A stretch of 64,000 nucleotides of DNA from Melittangium boletus DSM 14713. GTDB taxonomy: Bacteria; Myxococcota; Myxococcia; Myxococcales; Myxococcaceae. A program made the position numbers and the translations under genes. How positions within the stretch are numbered: position 1 is the first letter of the stretch; each line of letters begins with the position of its first letter. Location: positions 3,968,292-4,032,291 of the forward strand of contig NZ_CP022163.1 of NCBI RefSeq assembly GCF_002305855.1, given 5' to 3'. Positions 16,679-26,973 of this stretch are shown here, in pieces. Below the pieces are notes generated by a model. It worked only from the letters and a program-made list of their open reading frames with translations, did not search any database and was not told the DNA's origin.

Positions 16679-17443
16679 TCAAGGGGTAGCGCGCCCACCG
16701 ATCTCCGGGAAGCGCTCGTAGGCCCGTTTAAGCGCGTCCAGGTGCGCGGGGTTGTCCAGGTCGAGCGGCGCATCGGTGAGTTGCACGACCCATCCACCCG
16801 TCGCGGTACGCCGTGAGCGTGACAGCAGCTCCACGTCCCGGGCGGGGTCCGGAAAGCCGATGGCCCGTGCGGCAGCGGCCGACCAGTAGTTCAGCCAACC
16901 GAGGCGATGCGGAATCTCAGGCGAGCGGATGTTCCATGGGAGCTTCAGCGCTGGCAGCCCTCGGGGCGGAGGCTGCGGATTCGCCGCCCAGTTTTTCGTC
17001 TGGCGCGCAATATCCACTCCCGCGTTGAACGGCGTTGCGTGCCCCCAGAAGGCGCGAGCACCCTCCGCTATGGCTTCCAGCACCTCCGCTGCCGCCGCGA
17101 TGCCGTCTACGGCCAGAGGCAACACCGCATGAATATCGAGCTGGGATTGGCCACCCGGCGAGCTGCCCGCCGGTAGTTCCAATCCAGTCACCGTGACCCG
17201 GAAGTCATCATCCCCGTTGCGGAGGAGCGGAAATCCACGCCCGTTTGGCCTCCCTCGGGCGAGAAATGCCTCGCGCTGCGGCACTGGGATGCGCTTCCCC
17301 TCGCTAGAAATCGTCCACGCCAAGCGCAAGCCAGGGAGCGCACGCTCCATTCCATGAACAACGGCCAGAGGGCGGCCATCGTTGCCCACGAGTTCAGGTG
17401 CATGAACGGTAATGGCAATTTCATTTTCTTGTGTGGCTGGCAT
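16679..17443 (-). CDS. Probable immunity protein (DUF5953/Imm52-like)
   Basis: 254-residue cytoplasmic protein without signal or membrane segment. It resembles myxobacterial proteins found next to lipoprotein toxins; the family name is from memory. Recognisable conserved pieces are PNGRGFPLLRNGDDDFRVTV and EIPHRLGWLNYWSAAAARAI, both repeated in a degraded homologue at 34112. Its ATG lies one base after the stop of the upstream lipoprotein, so the two are coupled. That spacing and the nuclease-like motif of the neighbour suggest it neutralises that toxin. Confidence 0.65.
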   Translation of the reverse strand: MPATQENEIAITVHAPELVGNDGRPLAVVHGMERALPGLRLAWTISSEGKRIPVPQREAFLARGRPNGRGFPLLRNGDDDFRVTVTGLELPAGSSPGGQSQLDIHAVLPLAVDGIAAAAEVLEAIAEGARAFWGHATPFNAGVDIARQTKNWAANPQPPPRGLPALKLPWNIRSPEIPHRLGWLNYWSAAAARAIGFPDPARDVELLSRSRRTATGGWVVQLTDAPLDLDNPAHLDALKRAYERFPEIGGRATP

Positions 17444-17444
17444 C

Positions 17445-18410
17445 TCAGCACCACTCCATAACTACGATGACTCCATCGAGCTCCGGGGCCGTGCGTTCCA
17501 GTGCGGCTTTGTGTGCGGGGCTCCTCACGCCGACCCGGAAGTCAAATCCACAAGCCAGAGCGAGGGCGCGCTCATGCCGCAATTTTTCCACCTGACTCTC
17601 GACCACGATTTCTCGAAGGTCGGGCGGGTACGTGTCGAAGTTGTCAGTCTTGACTTCCCAGAGCGTGCGCGTGGCCAGTTGCAGCGCGTCGAAGTTTTTC
17701 CCATTCACGAACACATCCCCGCCGGGGAAACTGTTGTTCGGAATTCTGTCGGCGCACTTGTTGTGCAGTTTGTTACCGCCAAGGTGGTACGGCACTGGGA
17801 CGGGCTCGCACCTGGGGCGATCTCGCTCCGAGGTCTCGGGTGGCTCCAGAGGAGGGAAATCCGGTCCTTTTGGCTCCGGCTTCGGCCTTTTTTTCGGCGA
17901 GGGTTTCTGCGGAGCGATCTGCGTTTCAGGCACGGGCCGCGTTTCTGGCACAGGGCGCGTTTCTGGCGCGGGCCTTGTTTCTGGCGCGGGCCTCACTTTC
18001 TCGGGATCGCCCCAGCTCAGCTCATACACATCCAGCGCTTCCTTGATGGCGAAGCCCACCACCACCACGCCCGCGACGATTATCGTTCCCACGACGATCT
18101 CCGGCGCCGCCAAGACACAGAGTCCGACGCCCACTGCCGCACCTGCGGAGGCGACCGCACATCGTCCCGTGGTGTCGTGAAATTCGATCCGGTCATGGTC
18201 CAGAGCATGAAAGCACCGCTCCGCCAGTTCGGACCAGGGCTCAGAAGCTTCGCGGACGGCGCACCGCCCCCCGTCCGTCCACGGCAGCGTCGCCGCTCGC
18301 TGGAGATTGGCGAGCCTTGGGTCTCTGGCCGCTGGCTCTCTTGGGCTTGGGGGGGTCGTCGTACAGGCTGAGAGAAAGAGCAGAAGTGCGATGCATGCTC
18401 GGAGACGCAT
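17445..18410 (-). CDS. Lipoprotein with C-terminal nuclease-like toxin domain (DUF6310-like)
   Basis: 321 residues. Lipobox LSAC with Cys16; Pro/Arg-rich N region; a hydrophobic segment at about 100-135; a PET(R/Q)-type pentapeptide repeat (APETRPAPETRPVPETRPVP) at about 146-170; and a C-terminal domain with D241, E252 and K254 (TRTLWEVKTDNFDTY), the PD-(D/E)xK nuclease spacing. ATG 18410 begins the lipoprotein signal. Architecture and the adjoining immunity-like gene fit a contact-delivered polymorphic toxin, comparable in layout to Myxococcus SitA lipoprotein toxins. Nuclease activity is inference. Confidence 0.65.
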   Translation of the reverse strand: MRLRACIALLLFLSACTTTPPSPREPAARDPRLANLQRAATLPWTDGGRCAVREASEPWSELAERCFHALDHDRIEFHDTTGRCAVASAGAAVGVGLCVLAAPEIVVGTIIVAGVVVVGFAIKEALDVYELSWGDPEKVRPAPETRPAPETRPVPETRPVPETQIAPQKPSPKKRPKPEPKGPDFPPLEPPETSERDRPRCEPVPVPYHLGGNKLHNKCADRIPNNSFPGGDVFVNGKNFDALQLATRTLWEVKTDNFDTYPPDLREIVVESQVEKLRHERALALACGFDFRVGVRSPAHKAALERTAPELDGVIVVMEWC

Positions 18411-18483
18411 GGCCGAGTCCTCCCTTGGAGCTAGTGGACTGTAAACGAAGTTATTGGACATAGTCGCGAGGGATGAATAGCTC

Positions 18484-18781
18484 CCGGAGATGGTGTCAAA
18501 GGATTCGAAACAAGGGGCCCGGAGATGGTGTTGGAGATGGAGTCAAAGGATTCGAAACAAGGGGCCTGAGCGAGAACGAGGCTCGGGCGTGGACGGGTAA
18601 CCGACCGCTCTTCAAGTCTTTCCGAGGACTTGGCGCGCGGAGATGGTGTCAAAGGATTCGAAACCCGGAGATGGAGTCAAAGGATTCGAAACAAGGGGCC
18701 TGAGCGAGAACGAGGCTCGGGCGTGGACGGGTAACCGACCGCTCTTCAAGTCTTTCCGAGGACCTGGCGCTGGCCCACGGG
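18484..18781. repeat. REP-like repeat cluster 2 upstream of RAYT copy 2
   Basis: Four copies of the TCAAAGGATTCGAAAC core with GGAG feet (near 18497, 18541, 18647 and 18676), two copies of the GCCTGAGC/GCTCGGGC hairpin (18564-18588, 18698-18722) and two copies of the following 40-base spacer. From 18667 on it matches 13641 on at every base I compared. Confidence 0.85.
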
Positions 18782-19753
18782 GTGCAATCCTGCCTGGCGG
18801 ATTGTGCGCGGGGGTTGGGGATGGGCTGGCCGCTGAGGATGTTCCAGGAGGAGGGCTTCTATTTCGTTACGTCCAGGTGCTTCCAGGGACGGCTGCTGCT
18901 GCGTCCCAGCGCGGAGGTGAACGAGGTGGTGGGTGGCGTGCTGGCACGAGCCGTCCAGCAGAGCGCCGGCAATGTACGGCTGCACGCCTTCACCTTCGCC
19001 TCCAACCACTTCCACCTGCTGGTGTGGGCCCGGGGGGCAGCGCTCGCCGGTTTCATGCAGTATCTGCGCGCCAACCTCTCCAGGAAGGCAGGGCGGCTGG
19101 TGGACTGGAGTGGGGGTTTCTGGGAGAGGCGCTATTCAGCCGAGCCGGTACTGGACGACGAGGCGCTGGTAGGCCGGTTGCGCTACGTGCTCGCCCATGG
19201 AGTGAAGGAGGGCCTGGTGGAGAGGAGCGCCGAGTGGCCGGGCCTCACGTGCCTGCCTCAGTTGCTGGGCCCGGCTCGGCGTGTGTTCCAGTGGTTCAGC
19301 TGGACGAAGCGCTGGAGCAAGAGGGGGAGCGAGGACTTGGCGGCGGAGGAGGGGCGCTTCGCCAAGGAAATCGCCGAGCCAGTGGAGTTGCTGGTGGAGC
19401 CCCTGCCATGTTGGAAAAGGCTGGGGGAGGAGGAACGGCAGCGTGCGGTGCGGGCGTTGGTGGAGGCGGTGGAGTCCGAGGCTCGCGCACGGGACAAGCC
19501 GGTGTTGGGGGCGCGAGCCGTGAGGGCACAGCACCCCCATACCCGGCCCGAGCACCTCAAGCACAGCCCGCGGCCGCTGGGGCATGCCTCCACGCGTCAG
19601 GCACTGAATGAATTGCGCGAGCAGTACCGGGCCTTCGTCGCGGCATTCCGAGAGGCGGCGGCTCGGTGGATGTGGGGGGACTTCTCAGCCCCCTTTCCGC
19701 CCTTCTCCTTCCCACCGCGGGTCGTGCCAGGTCGCGTAGCTCGAATTCTTTGA
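18782..19753 (+). CDS. REP-associated tyrosine transposase (RAYT), copy 2, intact
   Basis: 323 residues; same HUH motif (NHFHLLVW) and Y94 as copy 1, with the native C-terminus FPPRVVPGRVARIL. The two genes and about 115 bases of upstream repeat are identical wherever compared over roughly 1,025 bases, indicating recent duplication or gene conversion. Preceded by forward REPs and followed by an inverted REP, the standard RAYT arrangement. It probably supplies the activity that moves or maintains REPs across the genome. Confidence 0.9.
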   Translation: MQSCLADCARGLGMGWPLRMFQEEGFYFVTSRCFQGRLLLRPSAEVNEVVGGVLARAVQQSAGNVRLHAFTFASNHFHLLVWARGAALAGFMQYLRANLSRKAGRLVDWSGGFWERRYSAEPVLDDEALVGRLRYVLAHGVKEGLVERSAEWPGLTCLPQLLGPARRVFQWFSWTKRWSKRGSEDLAAEEGRFAKEIAEPVELLVEPLPCWKRLGEEERQRAVRALVEAVESEARARDKPVLGARAVRAQHPHTRPEHLKHSPRPLGHASTRQALNELREQYRAFVAAFREAAARWMWGDFSAPFPPFSFPPRVVPGRVARIL

Positions 19754-19778
19754 CACCCCTCCTGACACCCCTCCTGGA
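19741..19778. repeat. Inverted REP at the 3' end of RAYT copy 2
   Basis: CGAATTCTTTGACACCCC followed by a second partial unit CTGACACCCCTCC is the complement of the upstream REP core (GGTGTCAAAG). It overlaps the end of the RAYT coding region. Confidence 0.75.
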
Positions 19779-19946
19779 CCACTCTGAGCCGCTGGCCCGA
19801 CTTCAGGTGGAACGCGATTCCTGTGCCCGCTTCAATCCTCTGAAGGTTCATAGCTCTGATCTCCATAGGTCCGATCGCACAATCGTGTTGCGTCTCCGAG
19901 AAGCTCCGTCAGGGCGAGTGTCGGGGAAAGAACCCGGACCACGTGC

Positions 19947-20519
19947 TCAAGCTTGTGCTGGGGTCAGCGCGCGCCGGTAGTGCATGGCGACCGCGCCGCA
20001 GCGGAGCGGCATCGCCGAGACCAGCTCGAGCCGTCGTGTGCTGGGCAGACCGCTCTGGTACAGGGTCGGGCCGTGGCCGGCGATCCTGGGGTGGACGAGG
20101 AACTTGTACTCGTCGATCAGATCCAGTCGGTCCAGCTCGGTCGCGAGCTTGCCGCTACCGAGGAGCACGCCGGACGGGGTTGCATCCTTGAGCTTCTGCA
20201 CAGCCGTGCGTAAGTCGCCAACGATGTGGTGGCTATTGGTCCACGGGAAGTCCTTTCGCGTCGACGACACCACGTACTTTGGCTTGTCCTCCAGCTTGAG
20301 TGCCCACTCGCGCATCGCTGGCGGCGCCGACTCATCGCCCCGGGCGACCGCCGGCCAATAGCTCTCCATCATCTCGTAGGTGACGCGGCCCCACAGCATC
20401 GCCCCGCCCTCGTCCATGAGGCGGGTGAAGAAGGCGTGTGTCTCGTCGTCGGCGATTCCCTCCTGGTGGTCGACGCAGCCGTCCAGGGTGACGTTGATGC
20501 TGAAGGTCAAGAGTCCCAT
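19947..20519 (-). CDS. Dihydrofolate reductase family protein (RibD C-terminal-like)
   Basis: 190 residues with the bacterial DHFR/RibD-C fold: a start of TFSINVTLDGCVDHQ, the NADPH-binding AMLWGRVTYEMMESYWP stretch, KYVVSSTRKDFPWTNS, LLGSGKLATELDRLDLIDEY (GSG loop), and a C-terminal HPRIAGHGPTLYQSG. This group contains uncharacterised reductases found near drug or regulatory genes and is not the folate-pathway FolA. Cytoplasmic. ATG at 20519. Confidence 0.88.
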   Translation of the reverse strand: MGLLTFSINVTLDGCVDHQEGIADDETHAFFTRLMDEGGAMLWGRVTYEMMESYWPAVARGDESAPPAMREWALKLEDKPKYVVSSTRKDFPWTNSHHIVGDLRTAVQKLKDATPSGVLLGSGKLATELDRLDLIDEYKFLVHPRIAGHGPTLYQSGLPSTRRLELVSAMPLRCGAVAMHYRRALTPAQA

Positions 20520-20549
20520 GCGGCCAGTTTAAGCACACAGCGGGCTGAA

Positions 20550-20730
20550 TCATGGCTCGAACAATGCGAGTACGTCTCGCCCTTCGGGCAGCGGTCCTCC
20601 AAAGCGCACGTGCACGTCCACGATCCGAATCTTCCGCTCCCCGGCTTCTCCGAATTGAAGCCGACAGGACATGCCCACCGAGAGGCCAGCGTCCGACGTG
20701 GCCGCCCATGAATCGGAGCGCTCACCACGT
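20550..20730 (-). pseudogene. C-terminal gene remnant ending at a dispersed repeat
   Basis: Minus-strand codons reading GLSVGMSCRLQFGEAGERKI then VDVHVRFGGPLPEGRDVLAL to a stop at 20550 look like a genuine protein end. No start or upstream domain exists because coding character stops where the dispersed repeat at 20734 begins. Family not recognised. Confidence 0.35.
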
Positions 20731-20733
20731 CCG

Positions 20734-20841
20734 CCATGTTGCACGTATGTCGCAGGAGACTGCGGAATGACCTGGAACAGAGCGGGACAGGAGGGGACGC
20801 GGCGGGATGACGACTCCGAATCATTCCGGGCGGTTACGAGG
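20734..20841. repeat. Dispersed repeat, copy A
   Basis: About 105 bases matching 35371-35476: CATGTTGCACGTATGTCGC is identical, followed by shared blocks around GCGGGACA, CGGCGGGAT and TTCCGGGCGGTT. No coding content is evident. Both copies adjoin truncated gene ends. Confidence 0.6.
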
Positions 20842-20875
20842 TAAGGGCGCGATTCTGCTGGGAGTTTCGCACCGC

Positions 20876-20908
20876 CCGGCGTGGGTTCGATTCCCGCCGA
20901 TTCCACAG
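20876..20908 (+). other. tmRNA-3'-end-like sequence, copy 1 (possible att site)
   Basis: GTGGGTTCGATTCCCGC forms a perfect T-arm (5-base stem, 7-base loop) followed by an acceptor-like CGATTCCACA. No matching 5' half exists nearby, so this is not a complete RNA gene. The 3' ends of tmRNA and tRNA genes are common phage and island attachment sites. Confidence 0.45.
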
Positions 20909-21073
20909 CTTGCTCCCGAGAGAAGTGGGGGGCGCTGGCGGAGTGTGTGGCTCGGGCCCTGGCTGTGCAGGTGCTGGCCATGCCCGGGTTCACACCGGAC
21001 TTGTGAAGCCAGTCACACCCTCTCTTTCTCAATCATGCCGCGACGCTTCAGGTCAGGCGCCGCGGCGAGTCAC

Positions 21074-21358
21074 TCACTTGCTCCAACAGGTGGCGTACGC
21101 GGTCCGTCCGCACTGGGCATTGGCGTAGCTCTGGCACTGGCCGTAAGCCACGACGCCCGCGCCCACCGCGGACCATTGGGGCGCGCTGCTGGTGCACTTC
21201 CAGGTACACAGGCGCGCGCCCGAGTCCCAGCCTTCACACACCGCGCCCTGGGTCGTGCCGAGCTGCTCCTGGGCGTCCATCTCCTCGGGGAGTGGACCGC
21301 CACAGGCGGCGAGGAGGACACCAGACACGAGGCCAAGCAGCAGGGTCTTCATCTTCAT
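21074..21358 (-). CDS. Small Cys-rich lipoprotein, paralogue A1
   Basis: 94 residues. Signal with lipobox LLAACGG (Cys about 19), then a short acidic stretch and a compact domain with six cysteines: CEGWDSGARLCTWKC ... YGQCQSYANAQCGRTAYATCW. About 60% identical by eye to the next gene, with all cysteines kept. Presumably folded by disulfides in the periplasm or on the surface. Function unknown; no partner gene. Confidence 0.75.
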   Translation of the reverse strand: MKMKTLLLGLVSGVLLAACGGPLPEEMDAQEQLGTTQGAVCEGWDSGARLCTWKCTSSAPQWSAVGAGVVAYGQCQSYANAQCGRTAYATCWSK

Positions 21359-21406
21359 GGAGCAATCCTTGGGGGAGGAGGGTTCACAGGGGTGGGATGG
21401 GGGTGC

Positions 21407-21682
21407 TCACTTGCTCCAGCACGCGCCATACGCGGTCCGTCCACACTGGCCGTTGGCGTATTCCTGACACTGGCCGTAGCTCACCGTGGCCGAGGTCGTC
21501 CACCACGTGGAGTAGCTGTAGCACTGGAAGGAACACTTGCGCGCGCCCGAGTCCCAGCCCTCACACAGGGCGCCCTGGGTCGTGCCGAGTTCCTCCGCCG
21601 GTGCCTGGGCGTCCTCGGGCTCGGGGCCACCACACGCGGTGATCATCAGGCCAGACACCAAACCCAGCATCAGCATCTTCAT
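21407..21682 (-). CDS. Small Cys-rich lipoprotein, paralogue A2
   Basis: 91 residues; lipobox LMITACGG, then the same six-cysteine domain (CEGWDSGARKCSFQC ... YGQCQEYANGQCGRTAYGACW). It lies 48 bases upstream of its paralogue on the same strand, a tandem duplication. Both lie between two tmRNA-3'-end-like sequences. Function unknown. Confidence 0.75.
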   Translation of the reverse strand: MKMLMLGLVSGLMITACGGPEPEDAQAPAEELGTTQGALCEGWDSGARKCSFQCYSYSTWWTTSATVSYGQCQEYANGQCGRTAYGACWSK

Positions 21683-21835
21683 GTGGAGTTCCCCTCTGGA
21701 GGCGCCGCTGGAATCGGGCGCGGCAGCGGGTTCCTCTCATAACAAAAGATTTCCGGTTTTACAATGAAGAAGGCATTTTCTGCTTTATGTGGAAATTCAG
21801 GATGAGGTAAGGCGAAGGCGCACCTCGCCAGGGGA

Positions 21836-21872
21836 CGCGGCGGGATGGTTCGATTTCCCGCCGCCTCCACAC
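21836..21872 (+). other. tmRNA-3'-end-like sequence, copy 2 (possible att site)
   Basis: GGTTCGATTTCCCGCCGCCTCCACAC closely resembles a bacterial tmRNA 3' end (T-loop, then CGCCTCCAC). It has the same orientation as copy 1 at 20876, with about 960 bases between. No tmRNA body or tag-peptide frame was found upstream. Confidence 0.5.
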
Positions 21873-21909
21873 GAGAAGAGTGATTGCGGTCGCTTCCCGG
21901 CACGCCCGG

Positions 21910-22488
21910 TCAGCCGTGTTCCCAGGCCTTCCGTAAAGCGTCGAGCGCCAGGCTCCGCATGCTGAAGCGGGTTTTTTCCTCCGGCGTCATCTGGGCGAAG
22001 GTCTTGTCCGCGCCCTCGGGCTGGAAGATCGGATCCCAGCCAAAACCCGATTGGCCGACGGGACGGACGATGCGGCCTCGGACCGTGCCCTCGAAGAAGC
22101 GCAGCGACAGGCCGGTGGCGGACGGCTCGAGCAGGCCAATCCAGGTCGTGGCGCGGGCCTGGAGGTTGCCGCGCGCCGCGGCCACGTCGGCCAGCCCCTC
22201 CAGCCCCAGCGAGCCGTCGGCGATGAACCATTTGATGAGGGGGCCGGGCAGCCCCCCGAGGGCATCGAGGGACAGCGAGGTGTCCTCGACCATCAGCCGC
22301 TGCCCGGGCAGCAGCCGGGTGGCTTCGAGCAGCTTGGCCTCGATGACCCGCCGGGGATCGACACTCTGGATTTCCGGCAGGTCCACATCCCAGGCCCGCA
22401 CCTCGGGCAGGGCGGCCTGGATTTCGCGCAGCTTGCCGGCATTGCCGGTGAGGAAGAGGAGCTGGGGTGCCGCCTTGGCGTTCTTCAT
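21910..22488 (-). CDS. Non-canonical purine NTP pyrophosphatase (ITPA/RdgB family)
   Basis: 192 residues. Removes dITP/XTP-type nucleotides by releasing pyrophosphate. Motifs: FLTGNAGKLREIQ (substrate loop), VEDTSLSLDALGGLPGP, and GFGWDPIFQPEGADKTFAQM. The wording VEDTSL...LGGLPGPLIKWF is that of the eukaryotic ITPA branch rather than bacterial RdgB (usually EDSGL). The usual SHR near the C-terminus reads FSMRSLAL, so the conserved His is missing; activity should not be assumed equal to RdgB. ATG 22488. Confidence 0.88.
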   Translation of the reverse strand: MKNAKAAPQLLFLTGNAGKLREIQAALPEVRAWDVDLPEIQSVDPRRVIEAKLLEATRLLPGQRLMVEDTSLSLDALGGLPGPLIKWFIADGSLGLEGLADVAAARGNLQARATTWIGLLEPSATGLSLRFFEGTVRGRIVRPVGQSGFGWDPIFQPEGADKTFAQMTPEEKTRFSMRSLALDALRKAWEHG

Positions 22489-22597
22489 GGACCCGGCACT
22501 TTACAGAGAGGGCTTCCGTACCGGGATGCGAACCGCCCCGGGCGTTGAGATGGAGCCTCAGGAGGGTGGCTCCCACGTCGCGACCCGCCGCGCCCGC

Positions 22598-23878
22598 TCA
22601 GCTCGCGGCCTGGCTCTTGGTGAAGGGCGAGTATGCGAACTTGATGTCGACCAGTCCGAACCCTCCCTGCTCCTTCCCCTGCAATCCGACAATGGCGTGG
22701 TCCTTGGGGACCTCGCACTCACGGATGTGAATCTTGCTCGACTCGCCTTCGTTGTTTTCGGTGAGCCAGTCGGTCACGCACCCCGCCATCCCTTCCTGGC
22801 ACAGGACATGGAACCGGATGTCGGTAATGCCATACCCTTCTTCCTCGCGGACCTCCACCTTGAAGATCCGGCACTCGGGATCGAAGAATTGCTGCCGGTA
22901 ATTGGTAGGCGAGTCGTCGCCCATGTTCTTGGAGGTCCAGAAGGTCTCCTTCTCATGCGCCTTGTCGCCATCGAGCAGTCGTGCGTTGATGACGCCGTAC
23001 TTGTCCTGCTCGCGCACCTCGATGCCATTGGCGAACCGCCGTGGGTCGACATGCACCTCGGTCTGCCACTCTCCCCGGTCGTTTCCAGTGATGCCCTTGG
23101 TCCACTCGACGTTGGCGCGCGCGGGGTTGGACGGGGGGGACTCCTCGTACTTCACGTGAGTGCCCCCGGCGGCCTTGTAGTATTCATCTCCGTCTGGGTT
23201 GTAGATGTGCTTGCCATCCGGAGTGATGTAGTACCTGTCGCCTTTTTCGTCGAAGCGGATCGCGTGGCAGAGCTTGCTGCGCTCGTAGATCTGGTTGGTC
23301 CTCTTCATCCGCTCGAACTCATCCTGGCTGATCTTCCTGAGGGTGAGGGGCTTCAACTTGGCCGGATTCTCCCGACCGTTGTTTTCATTGATATCCATGC
23401 CCCCCTCGGCCACGAACACGACATCATGATGCCCCCAGATGTCCGTCCATTCCGTGTCCGCGGAACCACGGTCCACGACGAAGTCGCGGACGTTGATGCC
23501 GAGCGCAACGATGTCGACGGCAAACGCGGAGGCACCCACCCCGGCCTCGACCGTGCCCGCCACGAACCCCAGCGCCGTGGATGCTCCCGTCACCGCGCCG
23601 ACCGCCATGCCAAGCCCCACGACCGAGAGACCGATCGCGATCAGATCCAGCGAGGCGAGCCCGATGAGTTCCGCCACCCGGCTCCAGTTCGAATGGTAGA
23701 GGTCGTCTCGCTTGAGGCAGTAGTTCACCTTCAGCGTGTACTGGACCGCTGGGCTCGCGCTGTGGACGAAGAACTCGGTCGGGTTGATCTTGTTGCGCCA
23801 ACTGGAGTTGACGCCAGCGTATACCGCCGTGGAGTTGATCGGGACATTCGTCTTGTTGATGATCGTGATCGAAGCCAT
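22598..23878 (-). CDS. Unknown protein with hydrophobic core and C-terminal beta repeats
   Basis: 426 residues, family not recognised. The N-terminal region (about 1-70) is beta-rich (ASITIINKTNVPINSTAVY). Residues about 72-130 form a long Gly/Ala-rich hydrophobic stretch (IGLSVVGLGMAVGAVTGAST and beyond). The C-terminal half has three related strands ending GVINARLL, GYGITDIRFHV and GFGLVDIKFAY, each preceded by an EVRE/GLQGKE-like start, resembling lectin-like beta repeats. No signal peptide. The layout could suit a membrane-inserting toxin or spore-coat protein; this is inference. ATG 23878 is the first convincing start. Confidence 0.6.
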   Translation of the reverse strand: MASITIINKTNVPINSTAVYAGVNSSWRNKINPTEFFVHSASPAVQYTLKVNYCLKRDDLYHSNWSRVAELIGLASLDLIAIGLSVVGLGMAVGAVTGASTALGFVAGTVEAGVGASAFAVDIVALGINVRDFVVDRGSADTEWTDIWGHHDVVFVAEGGMDINENNGRENPAKLKPLTLRKISQDEFERMKRTNQIYERSKLCHAIRFDEKGDRYYITPDGKHIYNPDGDEYYKAAGGTHVKYEESPPSNPARANVEWTKGITGNDRGEWQTEVHVDPRRFANGIEVREQDKYGVINARLLDGDKAHEKETFWTSKNMGDDSPTNYRQQFFDPECRIFKVEVREEEGYGITDIRFHVLCQEGMAGCVTDWLTENNEGESSKIHIRECEVPKDHAIVGLQGKEQGGFGLVDIKFAYSPFTKSQAAS

Positions 23879-24226
23879 GGGGGTTCTCCATTTGTAAAGG
23901 CCAACACGCACACGCAACCCAGCAACCAGACCACTTAAGCCCAACCCACCATCACGGTGAAGGACGCAACACATGGGTTCGGCTTGTTCGTGAGAAAACC
24001 ACCACCTGGGTTCTAAACCCTACCTTCTGGTGGTACGCATTGGACAGAACGCAAGGGAACACATACCTGGTGCGGAGAGGCAGCCGCGGGTCACTGACGA
24101 GTGGCCGCGGGGCCGTGGGCCATGTCAGCCCCAGGTGCTAACAGGCGCGAGCGGCAGCTCGGCGACCACTCCACATCGCCGAGCGCCTTGACGCTCTCGA
24201 CATCCTCCTGGGTGAACCCTCGAAGC
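23879..24226. other. Intergenic region with a possible small ORF
   Basis: Holds the upstream region of the large unknown gene and the tail of the UvrA-like transcript. On the minus strand a 53-codon GTG frame (24252 down to 24091) reads PAVDVDELRGFTQEDVESVK then ALGDVEWSPSC and overlaps the end of the uvrA-like gene in another frame. Its wording looks protein-like, so it may be a small gene or the old 3' end of another gene. Nothing else seen. Confidence 0.3.
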
Positions 24227-26692
<2,466 letters not shown>

Positions 26693-26702
26693 GGTCGAAC
26701 TC

Positions 26703-26921
26703 TCAATCGGCGCGTCGCCCGGCGCGCCATCTGGTGGAATACGGCAGCACGAACAAATACAGACCGGTGAACAGGAGCAAGGCGAGCGGAGGCAGCGCCA
26801 AGAAGCTCACCCAGACGGGGGGCGCCTCCCGTCCCAAGGCGACGATATTGACGATGACGGCCACCGTGAAGGCAATGGACAGCCAGCGATGGATTTCCCG
26901 AATCCATTTGTTCCAGTTCAA
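26703..26921 (-). CDS. Small two-helix membrane protein
   Basis: 72 residues with two transmembrane segments (about 14-30 and 38-60) and a basic C-terminus. The start is TTG at 26921, supported by AGAGGAGA six bases upstream; an ATG in another frame overlaps it. It lies 53 bases after arsR and 10 bases before the UvrA-like gene, so it is probably cotranscribed. It begins NWNKWIREIHRWLSIAFTVA, like the first helices of PepSY-type membrane proteins. Function unknown. Confidence 0.65.
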   Translation of the reverse strand: MNWNKWIREIHRWLSIAFTVAVIVNIVALGREAPPVWVSFLALPPLALLLFTGLYLFVLPYSTRWRAGRRAD

Positions 26922-26973
26922 TGCGATCTCCTCTGTTCAGTTCGCGATGGTGCGCTCTTGCCGGTGGGCGTCA

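Noticed and set aside
20876..20908. Complete tRNA or tmRNA gene
   Set aside because: Only a T-arm and 3' acceptor-like end exist; no 5' acceptor strand, D-arm or tag frame was found.
20550..21032. Minus-strand protein containing VESAGIEPTPGGAK
   Set aside because: Such text arises from reading the antisense of tmRNA/tRNA 3' ends; only the last 60 or so codons look protein-like, listed as a remnant.
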